From positions 20,085,342 to 20,149,341 of the forward strand of contig OY821745.1 of NCBI GenBank assembly GCA_963682055.1: 64,000 bases of DNA, read 5' to 3'. The first letter of the stretch is position 1. Every line of letters starts with the position of its first letter. A program made the translations under genes and the position numbers. Positions 12,801-25,200 of this stretch are shown in pieces. The notes beneath the pieces are model-generated. The model saw only the letters and a program-made list of their open reading frames with translations. It was not told where the DNA came from and did not search any database. This DNA is from Primula veris. Lineage: Eukaryota; Streptophyta; Magnoliopsida; Ericales; Primulaceae.

Positions 12801-15037
12801 TGCTCCAACCTGAAAGCTTTGTCGAAAAGGGAAAAGAGAAACTGGTCTGCAAACTAAAGAAGAGCTTGTACGGGATAAAACAAGCACCACGGCAGTGGTA
12901 TAAAAAGTTTGACAGTTCATGGTGGGTACCGGGTTCGAAAGAAGTGATAGTGATCACTGCTGTTTCGTGAAGAGATTCGAGAACTCTACGTGCGTCATTC
13001 TACTTCTTTACGTAGATGACATGTTGCTTGCCGGGTCAAGCCTTGTAGAAATTAACAAGGTGAAGCAACAGTTGGCGAAACACTTTGAGATGAAGTATTT
13101 GGGTGCCGCAAATCAGATCCTTGGTATGAGGATTTCCCGAGGAAGGGAAGGGTATTTGTTTCTGTCGCAAGCCGAGTATGTGAAGAAAGTGTTAGCTCGG
13201 TTTAGCATGAGTGATGCCAAAGCTGTAGACACACCCCTAGCCGCACACTTTAACTTGTCGAAGGAACAATCACCCTCAGACGAGGAAGGAAATGATCGTA
13301 TGTCGAACATACCCTACGCTTCAGCAATTGGTAGCTTGATGTACGCTATGGTGTGTACAAGACCGGACATTGCCCACGCAGTGGGAGTTGTCAGTCGTTA
13401 CATGAGTAACCCGGGCAAGCACCATTGGGAAGCTGTGAAGTGGATATTGAGATATCTCTCGGGTACAGTGAGTTCGGCATTATGTTTCCGAAAGAGCTCG
13501 GTAGGCCTGCACGGCTATGTGGATGCTGACATGGCCAGTGATCTGGATAGCCGAAAGAGCACAACAGGATGTGTTTGTACCTACGGTGGTACTGCTGTGA
13601 GTTGAACATCTAAGCTGCAAAAGATCGTTGCACTGTCGACCACAGAGGCTGAGTACGTCGCGATGACGGAAGCAAGCAAAGAGATGATTTGGTTGCAAGG
13701 TTTCTTAGAGGAGCTCGGTCAGAAAACCGACAAGGGAGTTCTGCACTGTGATAGTCAAAGTGCAGTTCAGCTAGCTAAGAATCCTGTGTTCCATTCACGC
13801 ACAAAGCACATACAGATTCGTTACCATTTTATCCGGGCTGTTCTAGAAGATGGAATCTTCGTGCTAGAAAAGATTGAGGGCGCTAAGAACCCCGCCGATA
13901 TGCTAACGAATACCGTTACAATCGACAAACTGAGGTCATGTGCGACCTCAGTAGGACTCCGAGCTTGAGACTCAGGGTCGTCGCTACACTGGAAGAATGG
14001 GTAACTCGCCGGTGACGGAAGAGTATCAATTACTATACAAGGATACCGATGGGAGCATTCTGCTCAGGGGAGCACAGTGAGTTCGGTGGTCGGGGATAAT
14101 CGGAGTTCTTTTGAAGCACTCGACATTTGACTCCAAGTGGGAGATTGTTGAGTTGTGGAGCCAAATGTGTTTTGGTCATGTTCACTAATTATCCCACATC
14201 AGTTTGAATTGTAATAAGAGCCACTATGGGTTCTATATATATGTCCCACCTATCTTGTATTTTAATAATCACATATATATTCTGAAAGAGAATATTGTAA
14301 AGAGAGTTCTAGTTGTGAAAGAACCATAGATTTGTGATCAAGCTAGATTACGTTTGTAATCCTCTTTATAATATATATATAAGTGCCACGTGTAGCGGCC
14401 CGGAGACGTAGCCATCGTTGGGTGAAATCCGTTTACAAATTGTGTGTGCGGTTTCTATTTCTGTTCGCCTGATTTCCTAACACCTATATATATAATGACG
14501 TTTAGTAGTGGTTGTGGGTTGCTTAAATAGAGTACTGGCTTTTATTGTTAATTCTGTTCGGTACCCTCAATCTGTAGGAAGAAATTTCTTTTCTTGTTTT
14601 GCCTTTTTTCAGATATTCTTCACTTAATCACTATATTTTATTTCCTGTAAACAACAGCATACAGTGACTTAGCAGACAAGTATGATCTTATAAAGCTCGG
14701 AGGGTCGGATTTCCATGGGAGAGGTGGTCATCACGAGTCTAATTTGGGGAGCGTAAATATTCCGGTTTTATCTCTTCATGAGTTCCTGAAAATCGCCAGA
14801 CCAATTTGGTGCAACTCTATCAGAAATGTTTTAGAAAATTACGCAGATGATCCTTCACAGTTGAAGTTGGAGCAGATAATGAAATTTGCCAAAAGCAGGC
14901 AAGTTAAGGGTGTATCAGATGCAAAGAGTATTCACGACTTAATTGATCATTGTTTATCTTCATGGTTAACTATTGATGAGAGAAAGATATCAGATTTTGA
15001 GGCTGTTAGATTGAAGCTTACAGAAACACACTGTTGA
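3838..15037 (+). CDS. PHP-domain phosphatase (AMP / nucleoside 3',5'-bisphosphate phosphatase-like)
   Basis: Spliced by hand: exons 3838-4110, 6954-7078, 7709-8023, 8759-8928 and 14658-15037, all with GT-AG borders and consistent phase, giving 420 aa. Metal-binding motifs of the PHP fold appear in order: HCH (H68, H70), LTDHDT (D99, H100, D101), GVEIS (E125), LAHPW (H262) and GSDFHG (D312, H314). The lysine-rich N-terminus (residues 4-16) could be a nuclear or nucleolar signal, which is inference. Bacterial relatives (YciV/RNase AM) remove phosphate from pAp and trim rRNA 5' ends; the plant member's substrate is unproven. Intron 4 (8929-14657) is enlarged by a same-strand copia element; without it and its duplicated site the intron would be about 0.88 kb. 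The gene converges on the ERGIC3-like gene, 713 bases between the stop codons. Confidence 0.93.
4165..4846. repeat. Dispersed direct repeat in PHP intron 1
   Basis: Two copies of about 155 bases, 4165-4320 and 4692-4846. Both run from a T-tract plus CAATA through CTTGCTTGAGTGGTAT to a shared end in CAATGG. About 370 bases separate them. They differ by scattered substitutions and small indels, so the duplication is not recent. The copy spacing lacks the LTR hallmarks (no TG..CA ends, no primer site). Confidence 0.75.
4379..4460. mobile_element. Stowaway-like MITE end (fragment)
   Basis: TACTATTCCTTCCGTACC resembles the Stowaway/Mariner terminus (CTCCCTCCGT...). I could not identify a matching inverted end, so this is either a solo end or a strongly decayed copy. 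Confidence 0.35.
5042..5117. repeat. 38-bp tandem duplication
   Basis: Two adjacent 38-base units (5042-5079 and 5080-5117) beginning CTAAAATGGGATCAACACCC, with a single A/G difference, in intron 1 of the PHP gene. Confidence 0.9.
5484..5589. repeat. About 53-bp tandem duplication
   Basis: Two adjacent imperfect units containing GCTTCTTGT.TTGAAACTTAGAA and TTTCAACCAAAAA, also in intron 1 of the PHP gene. Confidence 0.8.
9635..9973 (+). repeat. 5' LTR of the copia element
   Basis: 339 bp, TGTTGAG...CTAACA. It contains a TATATATATAA stretch near 9862 that could serve as the element's TATA box. Confidence 0.95.
9976..9988 (+). other. Primer-binding site, initiator tRNA-Met
   Basis: TGGTATCAGAGCC, two bases after the 5' LTR; matches the complement of the plant initiator tRNA-Met 3' end. 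Confidence 0.93.
10031..10888 (+). pseudogene. copia Gag, ending in an in-frame TAG
   Basis: 285 codons. The N-terminal part has the copia Gag pattern (HGIEKFDGKDFAFWRMQ near residue 11). The C-terminal part is basic and holds one CCHC zinc knuckle, CYNCQGMGHFAHEC. A TAG codon at 10886-10888 separates Gag from protease. The frame continues unbroken after it, so this is either a nonsense mutation in a single gag-pol frame or, less likely, a readthrough codon. Other lesions in pol favour decay. Confidence 0.88.
10889..13968 (+). pseudogene. copia Pol (protease, integrase, RT, RNase H), inactivated
   Basis: Protease motif DSGAS starts at 10913. The integrase has LWHRRLGH (zinc-finger histidines), catalytic Asp in HSDVWGP, Asp in RSDNGGEY and Glu in NGVAERMNR. 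The two zinc-finger cysteines are replaced by Arg (codon 11387) and Tyr (codon 11396). Reverse transcriptase shows LDVKTAFLHGDL and YVDDM (from 13009). RNase H includes STTEAEY and the C-terminal NPADMLT. Lesions: a one-base deletion near 12916 shifts the frame inside RT, and a TGA at 13603-13605 stands where the family has Trp before TSKLQK. The element cannot make its own enzymes; mobility would need help from a related copy. Confidence 0.9.
14146..14482 (+). repeat. 3' LTR of the copia element
   Basis: 337 bp, aligned end to end with the 5' LTR. It lacks one GA of the GAGAGAG run present in the 5' copy. In the host intron it could offer a premature polyadenylation site. Confidence 0.95.
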
Positions 15038-15750
15038 CGAATCAATTCAAGCCCCCAGATTCGCTGCTAGTATTTATTAAAGAATCATATTGTGACACTT
15101 TAAGCCATGATTAAGGTGGTGATGTTCAAGTATTTTTAAGTTTGATGCTCTTTTCAGTTTTCTTTTAATCTAGCAATATCAAGCTGGATTATTAGTTTTG
15201 GTCTTAATTTGATTGAAGTCACAATTACAGAAATACATGTTAGCTTATGCAAGATAACGGTGATTTTAAGGACTGGTGAAGCCTTCTTAGACTCCAATTG
15301 CTTTCAAATGTATGTTGATCCTTTTACGAAATTTCAGAGATCTCCCTCTTCAGTTGTTAGTAGAAGTTCTGGTTTTGCTTTCTCATGTTAAGATGTCGCA
15401 TGAAACTAGTTTTTTCGAGTATTCGAATGTAACAGGCTAATCTACTGCTCCTATAGATGAATACGAACAGTACAAAAAACTAACTAATCTAATGCACCCA
15501 TTCAAAACAATTTCTCAAATTAATTACCCTTGCCATTTATAAAAAAAAAACAAATGTGTTGTCAAAATTTCATTCATGTTGCCACTCTTGTACTAATGTG
15601 AGTACTTTCAAGTTCCAAGATCACTGCACAAAACTTGGACACGTAAAAGGTCAAACTATGAACTGATCGATCTATTATAAAAGAAATATTATAGTTATTG
15701 TACATCTTTGATTCATAATTTAAAACTCAAACCAAAAAACAGCCAGTTTA
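15038..15750. other. Convergent intergenic region
   Basis: Lies between the stop codons of the PHP gene (+) and the ERGIC3-like gene (-). It must contain both 3' UTRs. AT-rich; I found no further gene and no unambiguous AATAAA for either transcript. Confidence 0.6.
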
Positions 15751-18700
15751 TCAGCTATATTTTCCAATCTGTGCTTTCTTCTTAAGGGCCTTTTGTCCAT
15801 AGTATACAAATGAATCTACAATGCCGGCTACGGTGAAGATGCCTGCACAGGAAGGTGACAATATGAATCGGCTAGGTTTTCCGTCTACCCAATTAAAAAG
15901 AAAGGAATTAAGGGCGTTCCAGGTTTCAAGCCAATTAGATAACTTATATAAGATTAGTAAGATATAAAGTTTATTTAGGTCTGGAAACAAAATAAAAACT
16001 CTCTATTTTAAGTTGGTTAACCAAGTACACTAATGGTATACGCAAAATAGCAATACCCAACTTAAAAGCTGAATCAACCACCCTAAGAGACTTGCGTGAT
16101 CAATATCCAGCTCTCATTCTAATTTTTCAAAGGTCCAGGAAAATTATCTTAATGGCATTAATGCAAGGGACAGTTATGACAGTTCTTCAAAAAAAATTAG
16201 ATCAGGTAAACTGAAATAAACCATCATGAATTTCACTTATCAGACTCAGCTTTCTACTTTAAAGACATGAAACAGTAGCTTACCTCCAATTATTGCACAA
16301 AGATATGTGATGAAGTGCAAAAAGGGTACATTATTCTCTGTGAAGGTCACCTGTACAAAAGTCAAATGACGTTGTTACACACCAAATCAACAACCTATGA
16401 TGCACGGATACGGGTACGGGTGTTCGACGCTACAAGACACATGCATGCCAAAGCGGTGAATATTAATTTTTTTTGATAGGACACAGTTAGGATAAGAACT
16501 TAATAAATTATAAAATTATTTTTTTTCATATTTTTCTACTTTACCAGACAATTATAATCTGTTTTATGTGTTGAGAGATTTTTTTGTGAAGTTGAGGATA
16601 GTGATATTGTGGTGGGACAAGGAGATGAATGCTATAACTATCTTATTTTAGATCCAAATGTTATAGAACACACTAACTGGCAGTTTTCAGTTAACGTACA
16701 TTTCATAGAGCACTTAAGATGGTTTTGTATAACAAATTTCTCCAATTTAACTTATTTTTGGAAGTAGTTGTGTCCTAAAAACCTTTAACTGCGTCTGATC
16801 AACAGGAAAAATCACGAAGGACACATGAATAAGCCGTCTGTCAGACAAACCATTTGTCGTGTCCCACGCATGTCCGACTCTCCAGATCTTTTAAGAGCCC
16901 GTGCATCATAGTCAACAACTAAATCTTATAAAAACTCTTTAAATCATATGACCTCGGTTTTATTAGCATTACCAAAAAGAACAAAGTCCTACCTTAATAG
17001 GAGAAAGATCGTAATAGAAATAAACTCCTGGAGGCGCATGAGGGGCACCAAATTCTATACCCTTAAAATGCTCTGTGACGGAGAACTGTATACAGAAAAT
17101 GAATCAGCTTTAGGAATTGAGTAGCAAACCAATAAAACAGTTTAAAAATTCAAACTTCACTAAATAGAAAAAATACCTGATTAGACTCGATTTTGCGGCC
17201 TCGAATGTTTGTGTATATTGTGGGGACCACCTGGAGGTAGACAAAGTTTCAAACATATGCTTGAACATATTGGCGAGTTTTGCATTCAGATAAGAGCAAA
17301 GTAGCAAAATCATGGAACTGGAATATAAATGCATAATTCAACGGGAGAAGATGTCCCCTTCTTTAACCAAAAAGGATATTGACATGATAAATCCATGCTC
17401 TTTTAGGTGATTTCACAAAGCAAAAGCTAGAACAGAGATTCTTTATGTTTTATAAGATAAGAGATCTCATCAATTGAGTCATTAGAAAACACTACTAGAT
17501 AGTCATGACCCGTTTGTCAAGAAAAAGAGTCATGCTAGAATTACCAACCTTGAGAAAATACTGATATATTCCATTCTGTGCTCCTTGGACATATTGCACC
17601 CTAATTCACGAAACAAAATTTAGTTTGCGCAAGTAAGAAAAAGGAATAATAATAAACTCAACTTAGAATCACCAGAAAGTTTGCTACAGAAGCAAAAACG
17701 GGGCAAAACAGCCAACAAGCTCTATTATTATATACAGGGTTGTGTAACAGTAATTCATGTTGGTGATGGTTGGAATAGCTCATTTCTCTTTTCAAGTATT
17801 GTCTATTTACGCAAAGAGACAAACAAGATCACATGTCTTTCCTTATTACGACTTGCTAGTTATTGGAACATATAAGGTTAAACCAAGAAATGACATTGGT
17901 GCCTAAAGATTCACTAGACACACGCTGCAATGAAATTATGGATTTTAAACCCCATTTTATCCTAGGATGCCCAAAATTAAAATTCTAAAACCAAAACGTT
18001 AAGAGTGGAACAAATCAACCAACTTAGCAGAAATCTGATATGATGTTCTATATTAGTAGACATTAAATATGAGCAAATTATGAACACAACAAATGGCATA
18101 ACTTTCCAACCCAATACTCGGAGCAGTTTCGGTCGAAAATAGAAAAACTTAGCACAACATGACAAGAAGGAACTCATTCAACTTGTACATTCAGACACTG
18201 AGACACGCGTGCGCACAAAATAATTCATCTGATGAAGGATATAACCGCCAAATATTAACGCATCCCAGTCCATGAGTTAAAGCTAATTAAGGATTGAGAT
18301 CTGTTGTGTCCCTTGATCTTGAACATACATTATATATATTCATATATGTTGAAGATATTTAGGATTCATTTATGATTATGGTTGCGTTTATCATTATTTT
18401 AATTTGATCTTATTTGATTTGATAGGAAATTCCCCATTTTATCCTATTTATGTGTCCATCCTCATTGTAAGGTTATATTTATACCTCTCAAATATTATCA
18501 TTGAGAATCATTTCTTATTTTCTGTTATTTCACATGCTATTAGAGCCTTTCCTTCCTACGATCTAAATCTGTCTCACTGCATCATGGCTGGTGGACTCCA
18601 TCATGGCTGCCCGCTGGACTACAAATCACATATTTTTTAATTTGATCTTTTCTTAGCACTTCTTTATTTGGGAATAAAAGAAAATTCAAACTTAGTTTCA

Positions 18701-19204
18701 CTGCGTCCGGCTTCAGGCCATTGATTCTTCGTTTTATGTTCGCGTCGGGTCATATTATTCCGTTTTCTTAATAGGGTCAAGTACTGATTCACCTTTTAGC
18801 CCATTTGATTATTTTCTGGGGAATTGGTTGTTGTTATTCCACTTGATGCTTCACAATACACGTGGAAGCTTTTGTTTCAGGATCTAGTATTGAACTTCTC
18901 TTTTTGGTGTGGTTTTATGCGTAAAGGTGTTCTTTAAGCGTGATTATATTGAAGCGATTTTTTGTTGATGAAGAAATCACGGTTTCAAAATGAAACATTG
19001 CGCTCCTCTCTACATGTTCATCTTGTTAGGATTCTGTTTTTATAATTATGATTGTGTTTATTATTATTATGATTTGATCTTATTTGAATTGATGGGATGT
19101 ATTGATTTTATCCTATTTATGTGTTTATCCTCGTTACTATAAACAGGGGTTACACCTGTCAAGTATTATCAATGAGAATCAGATTTCACTTTCTGTTTTT
19201 TCAC

Positions 19205-19241
<37 letters not shown>

Positions 19242-22200
19242 GTATATATATATATATGTATGTATGTATGTATGTATGCACATTACACAAAAAAAAAAAA
19301 TACCTATGCACATAGAACAATTATAGAAAACTGAAATAGTCTAATAAGACTGTATTGTGCATGCCTTCAAGCTTAGTAAACGAATTAGCTAAAGAAATCC
19401 TGTGGAAATATGTGGACCTAGGAAAAAGGAAGGAAAAATACATTACCCGTCAAGAGGATTTTTAACTCCAGGAAAGTAGTCGCCAAAGGTTAATTTATTA
19501 ATCTTGTGGGTTATCTGTACAAGTATCATCAACATGTTATTAAAAATCAAATGATTCTTAAATGGGAACTTTAACAAAATAAACTAAAAGAAGAAAATAA
19601 GTGTATATAATAAGTTATTTATATCGATTTTGTAAAAAAAGGTATATCGGATAACATACATATATGCTACGAACTGAAAATGTAAAAGATTACATCCTTT
19701 CATACTTTCTTACATTGTATATATCATTCTCAAGCGCCAACAACTCGTGAAGATTAAAATTTGACTGATGAAAGCTTTTGCCAGTGGCAAAGTGAAAATT
19801 TCCAGCAACTTTATTAACTTCCAGAGATCCGTGAATATTGCATCCTTCACCTTGTTCGTTCTTAACCTTATCCACAAACCCTTCTCTTTTACACTGAACA
19901 TCAACAGTTAAAGTAAAACACACTAAGAATTAGAACCACTTAAACATCCAAGTTTAAGCTCAATGTGCAATAATAAAATTCAAAAAGTTAAGCAGTGAAT
20001 ATAACTCTACTTTCATCCACCAAACTATTTTCGACACTATATCGTTGGACAGTAAAATAACAGAGGTATTGCTCACTAGCCAACCTGGTCAATCAGATCT
20101 GCATTTGTAAGCCCCCAACCTTTTTTCCGATAAGCTTCACGCACTTCTTCACACGAATTACAACAGTCATCATCTGTCTGCAAAAGAGAAGAAACATTTA
20201 AGAAAAGCAAACGACTTCATCAAATTCAAATGCAATAATCAAGATAAATACAGGACTTCTCGACCAGGTAAATTTAAACACCCATAGATGAAAAAATGAA
20301 GCAAAACAATATGGTTTCCATGGAATTATTGGTAACTAACAGGCGTTCAAAATTCAGTATTAAATTATGTTGGAATAGTCCCACATCGTTGAGGCATTGA
20401 TAAATCCAAGGATTAATATATGCCCCTCTCCTTCCTTACTAAGAAGCCTTTTAGTGGGGAATGGATGGACTTCTACATAGTATTAGAGCCAAAGGCTAGC
20501 CCGTTTGTATGATGGGCCACCTCCACCCAATTTGTTGATTGCACTTGTTGGGCTTATCGGAAATTGACCAACCCACAAGTGAGGGGGAGTGTTGGAAGTC
20601 CCACATCGTTGAGGCATTGATAAAGCCAATGATTAATATATGCCCCTCTCCTTCCTTACTAAGAGGCCTTTTAGTGGGGAATGGACGGGCTTCTACAAAT
20701 TATGCTACATGGGAAAATGGATAGTCTACCATTTCGGCACCAAAACACGAACCACAATACTTTTCATCTTTCTCAAGCCTGCCACCATGTCTCTGTAGAG
20801 GCTTCTCAATCTGCATGGCATTTAAAGGGAAAAAACAAAAATCAAAACAAAATAAAAGAAATAGCAAGTGTGAAGGAGAGAAATAGTCAGCGCTAACAAA
20901 TCCAACAATTAGAAACAACCCATCAGCAGCCTCATCTGGTGTATAAAAGTGGGCAATTTTTAATTTTTAACCCAAATCCTCTTAAAAACATAGCATGAAG
21001 AGCAGAGAACCCCTGACCCCTTTCAATAATAACGATGTAAATTTTTTTTTACCAGAAATTAATGAAGGGGTAGAAACACTCAGAAATGGCAATGGATTAA
21101 TGTCAGCTCATAGAATTATAAAAATTAGCAGAAATGCTAAGAATCCACTAACCTTAGTAGCACCGATTTCACCCTGTTTTACTTCTAATACATTGCCATG
21201 AGTATCAAGTCTTTTCTTAAATATATCGTGTCTCTGCAAAAGTTAATAAAGATATGCAGTCAGCAAGACACAAACATAATTATGTAGGAGACACTAATCC
21301 AACAATCAAATATATAAAAATAAACAACCTATTGATTAGGCATGCTGATACTAAATCCGGTGAAAGAGGATGTATATTTTCCTAGCAACATAATCATTAA
21401 CACTTAAGGAGGTAAACAGAATAAAGCACTATTAATATGCATAGCTGATACAATTTAATCACATAAGAATAATCAAAAGATCTCGTAAAGTAAAAATTAA
21501 CTATCACATACTATATCAAAATGTCGTTCTCCGCTAATATCCATGGCGTCCACACTGAGTAATGAACAAGGAACACCGGGAAAATCAACATCAAACTGCA
21601 TATTCAAAGGCAAAAGGAGCCATCGATAAATTAACCCGATACAAATTAAATAAACTATGTCTTGACTAAGATGAATAATATACAAAAATAGAAGTCGGGA
21701 GAGTGAAAGAGAGAAGGAAACAGAACAATTTGTTCCGGACTCTAAAAAAAACATATGGGAAGAATATTTACAACAATATGTAGCCTTCCACCCCTTGAAC
21801 TATCTACTACAAGCTTCGTATCGATAGAAGTGTAGAGGTATGTAGCTGCAACAATAAAAATACATGTTTAATGCTCATGAAAAGGAGCTAATAACTGCAA
21901 ATAACTATCAATGCAACACAGATGGTCCACATATGCAAAAACAGCATTTCCTCATGTGGCTAAAGTTAGATGCCTTAATTCATGAGTGATGGAACGAATA
22001 ACAAATAGACAACTTATCAAATTACATAAGAACATAACAACGAATGAGAGAGAGAATCTACAGATAGCAATTAGCATCAACACTGACAAAATTGGACAAC
22101 AAAAGCACAGAACAGGAATGGAGAAACACCTAACCCAGACCCATCTTAACATCAATAAGCATGTACGAGATTTATTAAGGTCCAACGCCAATTTCAGCTC

Positions 22201-25200
22201 AACCAGAGAATGCTAATTAGATTTTTATTTTAACATTCTATTCATACTAGATCAACTGGTATTGCATCGTTATTCTAATTATAGTGTCATGATATCAATC
22301 TCGGGCTCAAGCTGTTAGTCGGGTTGATCTTTTAACTCGTACACACCACAAATGCAAGTGAATTTTTCTTATCGTCATTACGGAAAAAAATGATGTATTA
22401 GCTCTTAGCGGAGTTGGTTTGAATGTTAACATATGTGAGTACTACTTTCTAAGCAGCAGAATACCTTGAATCATTGTTACAAATACTAATTTCAATTCGT
22501 TGCACAGACGGAAATAGGCCTTGAGATAATTGCAATTCATGAAGTGGGAAGCACAAGGAAACACGAGTTTAAATATATAACTTTTAACAGAACGAAAGAA
22601 ATAAGTCTTCTTCCACAACGTCGTATCGGAGAGTCCCATTGAATACAGAATGAGACTGGCTAAACGAAAGGCATATCCAGTACACAACCGATGTTCCGAA
22701 ATTGAAGGGAGTCGGTTATACAAAACTAGAATAGTTAAGCAGTGTGTAGTATTACTAGCATGTAATTATTTCATTCAGCGATGCATAGTTTTGTTTTACG
22801 ATTCAAGAACTGTACAATCCTATCATCAATAAGTATTTCAATCATAGTGAAATAAAAAAAGCAGTCCAAGAATAGGATCTTTTTGGCATACAGGACCAGG
22901 GGCGTGCAAGTATAGTAATTCTATAATATTCCATAAGGTAGTACAACTATAAGATTACATGAACTAATATAGGCCCTGATGTATGATTGCAAATATCAGC
23001 AATCAAATTTAAGAACAAAGACAAAAACTTGAATTTCGTGATGGTTTTTGTAACTTCACCAAAGAACTAGGTAAACGCATATTTTTTAGATACTAGCAGG
23101 AAATGCCCAATGTTTAAAATTAATGCCTCATAAATCCTGAACCATATTTTATATTTTATAAATCTATTACGCTTTTAAGAAAAATGGTACAGTTTTTAAA
23201 CAATAGAGATCCGGGGGATACAGTTCTAGATGATTGATCTAAACTGAAAGAGGCTCGCATATGGCATCACATGCTCAATCTTTGATGGGATCAGCAGAAG
23301 GAAAAGGAGTTTATATTCATATATTATTTTTGCAACTTAATCTCTTTATGAAATTAGCAAGGCATATATATATAGATTAACATTAACTGTTCATCAACCC
23401 AAAGCACAGCTTTTAAATTTGTAGAGCCAGGAAAAGATGCAACTAAAAAAAAAGAGACTGGTCTGCATGAACAGAGACTAGAGAGGAGGTGACAGGAATT
23501 TCTATTTTATCACTCACCAAAAGAGGCATCGATGTTGATTGCAAAACATTCTTTAATCCGTTTTAGGATTCAAACACGAGCAAAGAGCCCTTCAAGTTCA
23601 TGAATTTTTCCACAACTCAATAAAATCCACGTAAATGCACAACATACCATAATGTGATTAGACGGGGGAAAATCAACTCTATGCCATGAATGCATCATAA
23701 AGCCTACAGCTACAAGTTTCAGGATGAATAAAGTCCGCTTTGTTCTTAACCTCAGATAAGATATTTGCTGAAAACATGCACCCAAACAAGCCCTTACTCA
23801 CTAATAGGAAAGTGGAAACAAACATTAGGAAATAACTGGAACGTCATAAACCTTATATTTCAAAATTCCACTCAGTACAAAGTAATGTTCATGAGATTAG
23901 CCAGGCAAAAAATCATGATATATTCCAAATAAACCCTAGATTTGCAGCTCCAGAAATATGATAACATTGTAAAATATACAGTTGTCAAAATACATATAGA
24001 CATAAACATATGGGGGAGTGGAAATTCAATCGTATTGCACCGACCAAAAAAGGCCTTCATATACCATTGCAATCATGAGCAGATCCTATGTTAGACAAAG
24101 GGGTGCATTTGCACCCCCATAATTTATGAAAATCCTACTTATTATAATAAAATTTAATGATAATTAAAAAATATAAGTTTTGCAACCCCATAAAATAACA
24201 TGTCGTAATTAGCAACCCCACAATGTTAATTCTGGCTCCACCCCTGATTGCAGTCATTATTACTGATCGAAGTAAGAAAGCTCGTGCCAAAAACGCTGCA
24301 GCTACGTTTCCTTTGATTGCACTACATGATCATGTAACTATAGAGATTAACTAATAAACTGTCATCTTTTTTATAACTACCTGCAGTGGTTCCATATATT
24401 TAGAAAAAAGCTGTTATAAATTTCTCAAATCCTAGCTAATATTGAATTAAGAGATGCAGGAATAAAAGGCGTAAAACGGGGAAAATGCTAAATTGGTACC
24501 CAACCTATCATCTTTTTAACAATTTAAGACCCAACCTAGCTACTTTTCTAAATTGGTACCCAACATTAATAGTTTATCTTCAATCAAGACACTCTAACTT
24601 GTTGCCGCTCCATTTTCTAATTGGAAAAACTGTTTAATACCCTATACTATCATTGTTTACTCATTTGGTACCCAACTTAAAGTACACGTGACCAAACTAG
24701 TACCAAGACTTACAAACTTTTACCAATTTGGTACCAATCTATAATGTTTAATTGGACATGGGTGCCTTGATTGCACGTTAAGCACGAAGCTTGGGTACCA
24801 ACTTTGAAGAGCACCTAGGTTGGGTAGTAAATCGCTAAAAGTCGATAGGTTAGGTACCAATCTAGAAGAGCAGCTAGGTTGGGTACTAAATCGCTAAAAG
24901 CGAATAGGTACCAATCTAGAAGAGCACCTAGGTTGGGTAATAAATCGCTAAAAGCTGATAGGTTGGGTACCAATTTAGAAAAGCAGCTAGTTTGGGTAGT
25001 AAATCGCTAAAAGCCGATAGGTTGCGTACCAATTTAGCATTTTGCCCAGCGTAAAACAATAAGTATTAAATAAGTTGATGGGTTGGGTACTAATTTAGCA
25101 ATTTCCATGTGCTTACGTATACCTTAAAAACCTGTTCAAACCCTAGCTAATAATCAATCAAGAAACGTAAGGGAGAAAAGGCGTAAAACATATAGTAGTA

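Larger units (their letters stand above)
9635..14482 (+). mobile_element. Ty1/copia LTR retrotransposon in PHP intron 4
   Basis: Structurally complete 4848-bp element. LTRs lie at 9635-9973 and 14146-14482, start TGTTGAG and end CTAACA, and are flanked by the 5-bp duplication CCTAT (9630-9634 and 14483-14487). The primer-binding site for initiator tRNA-Met follows the 5' LTR, and a purine-rich tract AAGTGGGAGA (14135-14144) precedes the 3' LTR. Internal order is gag, protease, integrase, reverse transcriptase, RNase H, the copia order; the Gag start looks Tork/Tnt1-like (tentative). By eye the LTRs differ at about 10 positions plus one 2-bp indel, so roughly 3%, which means a fairly recent insertion. 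It lies in the same orientation as the host gene. Confidence 0.96.

Noticed and set aside
19102..19326. Open frames rich in Ile/Tyr and Tyr/Met/Cys
   Set aside because: Translation of the AT/GTAT microsatellite.
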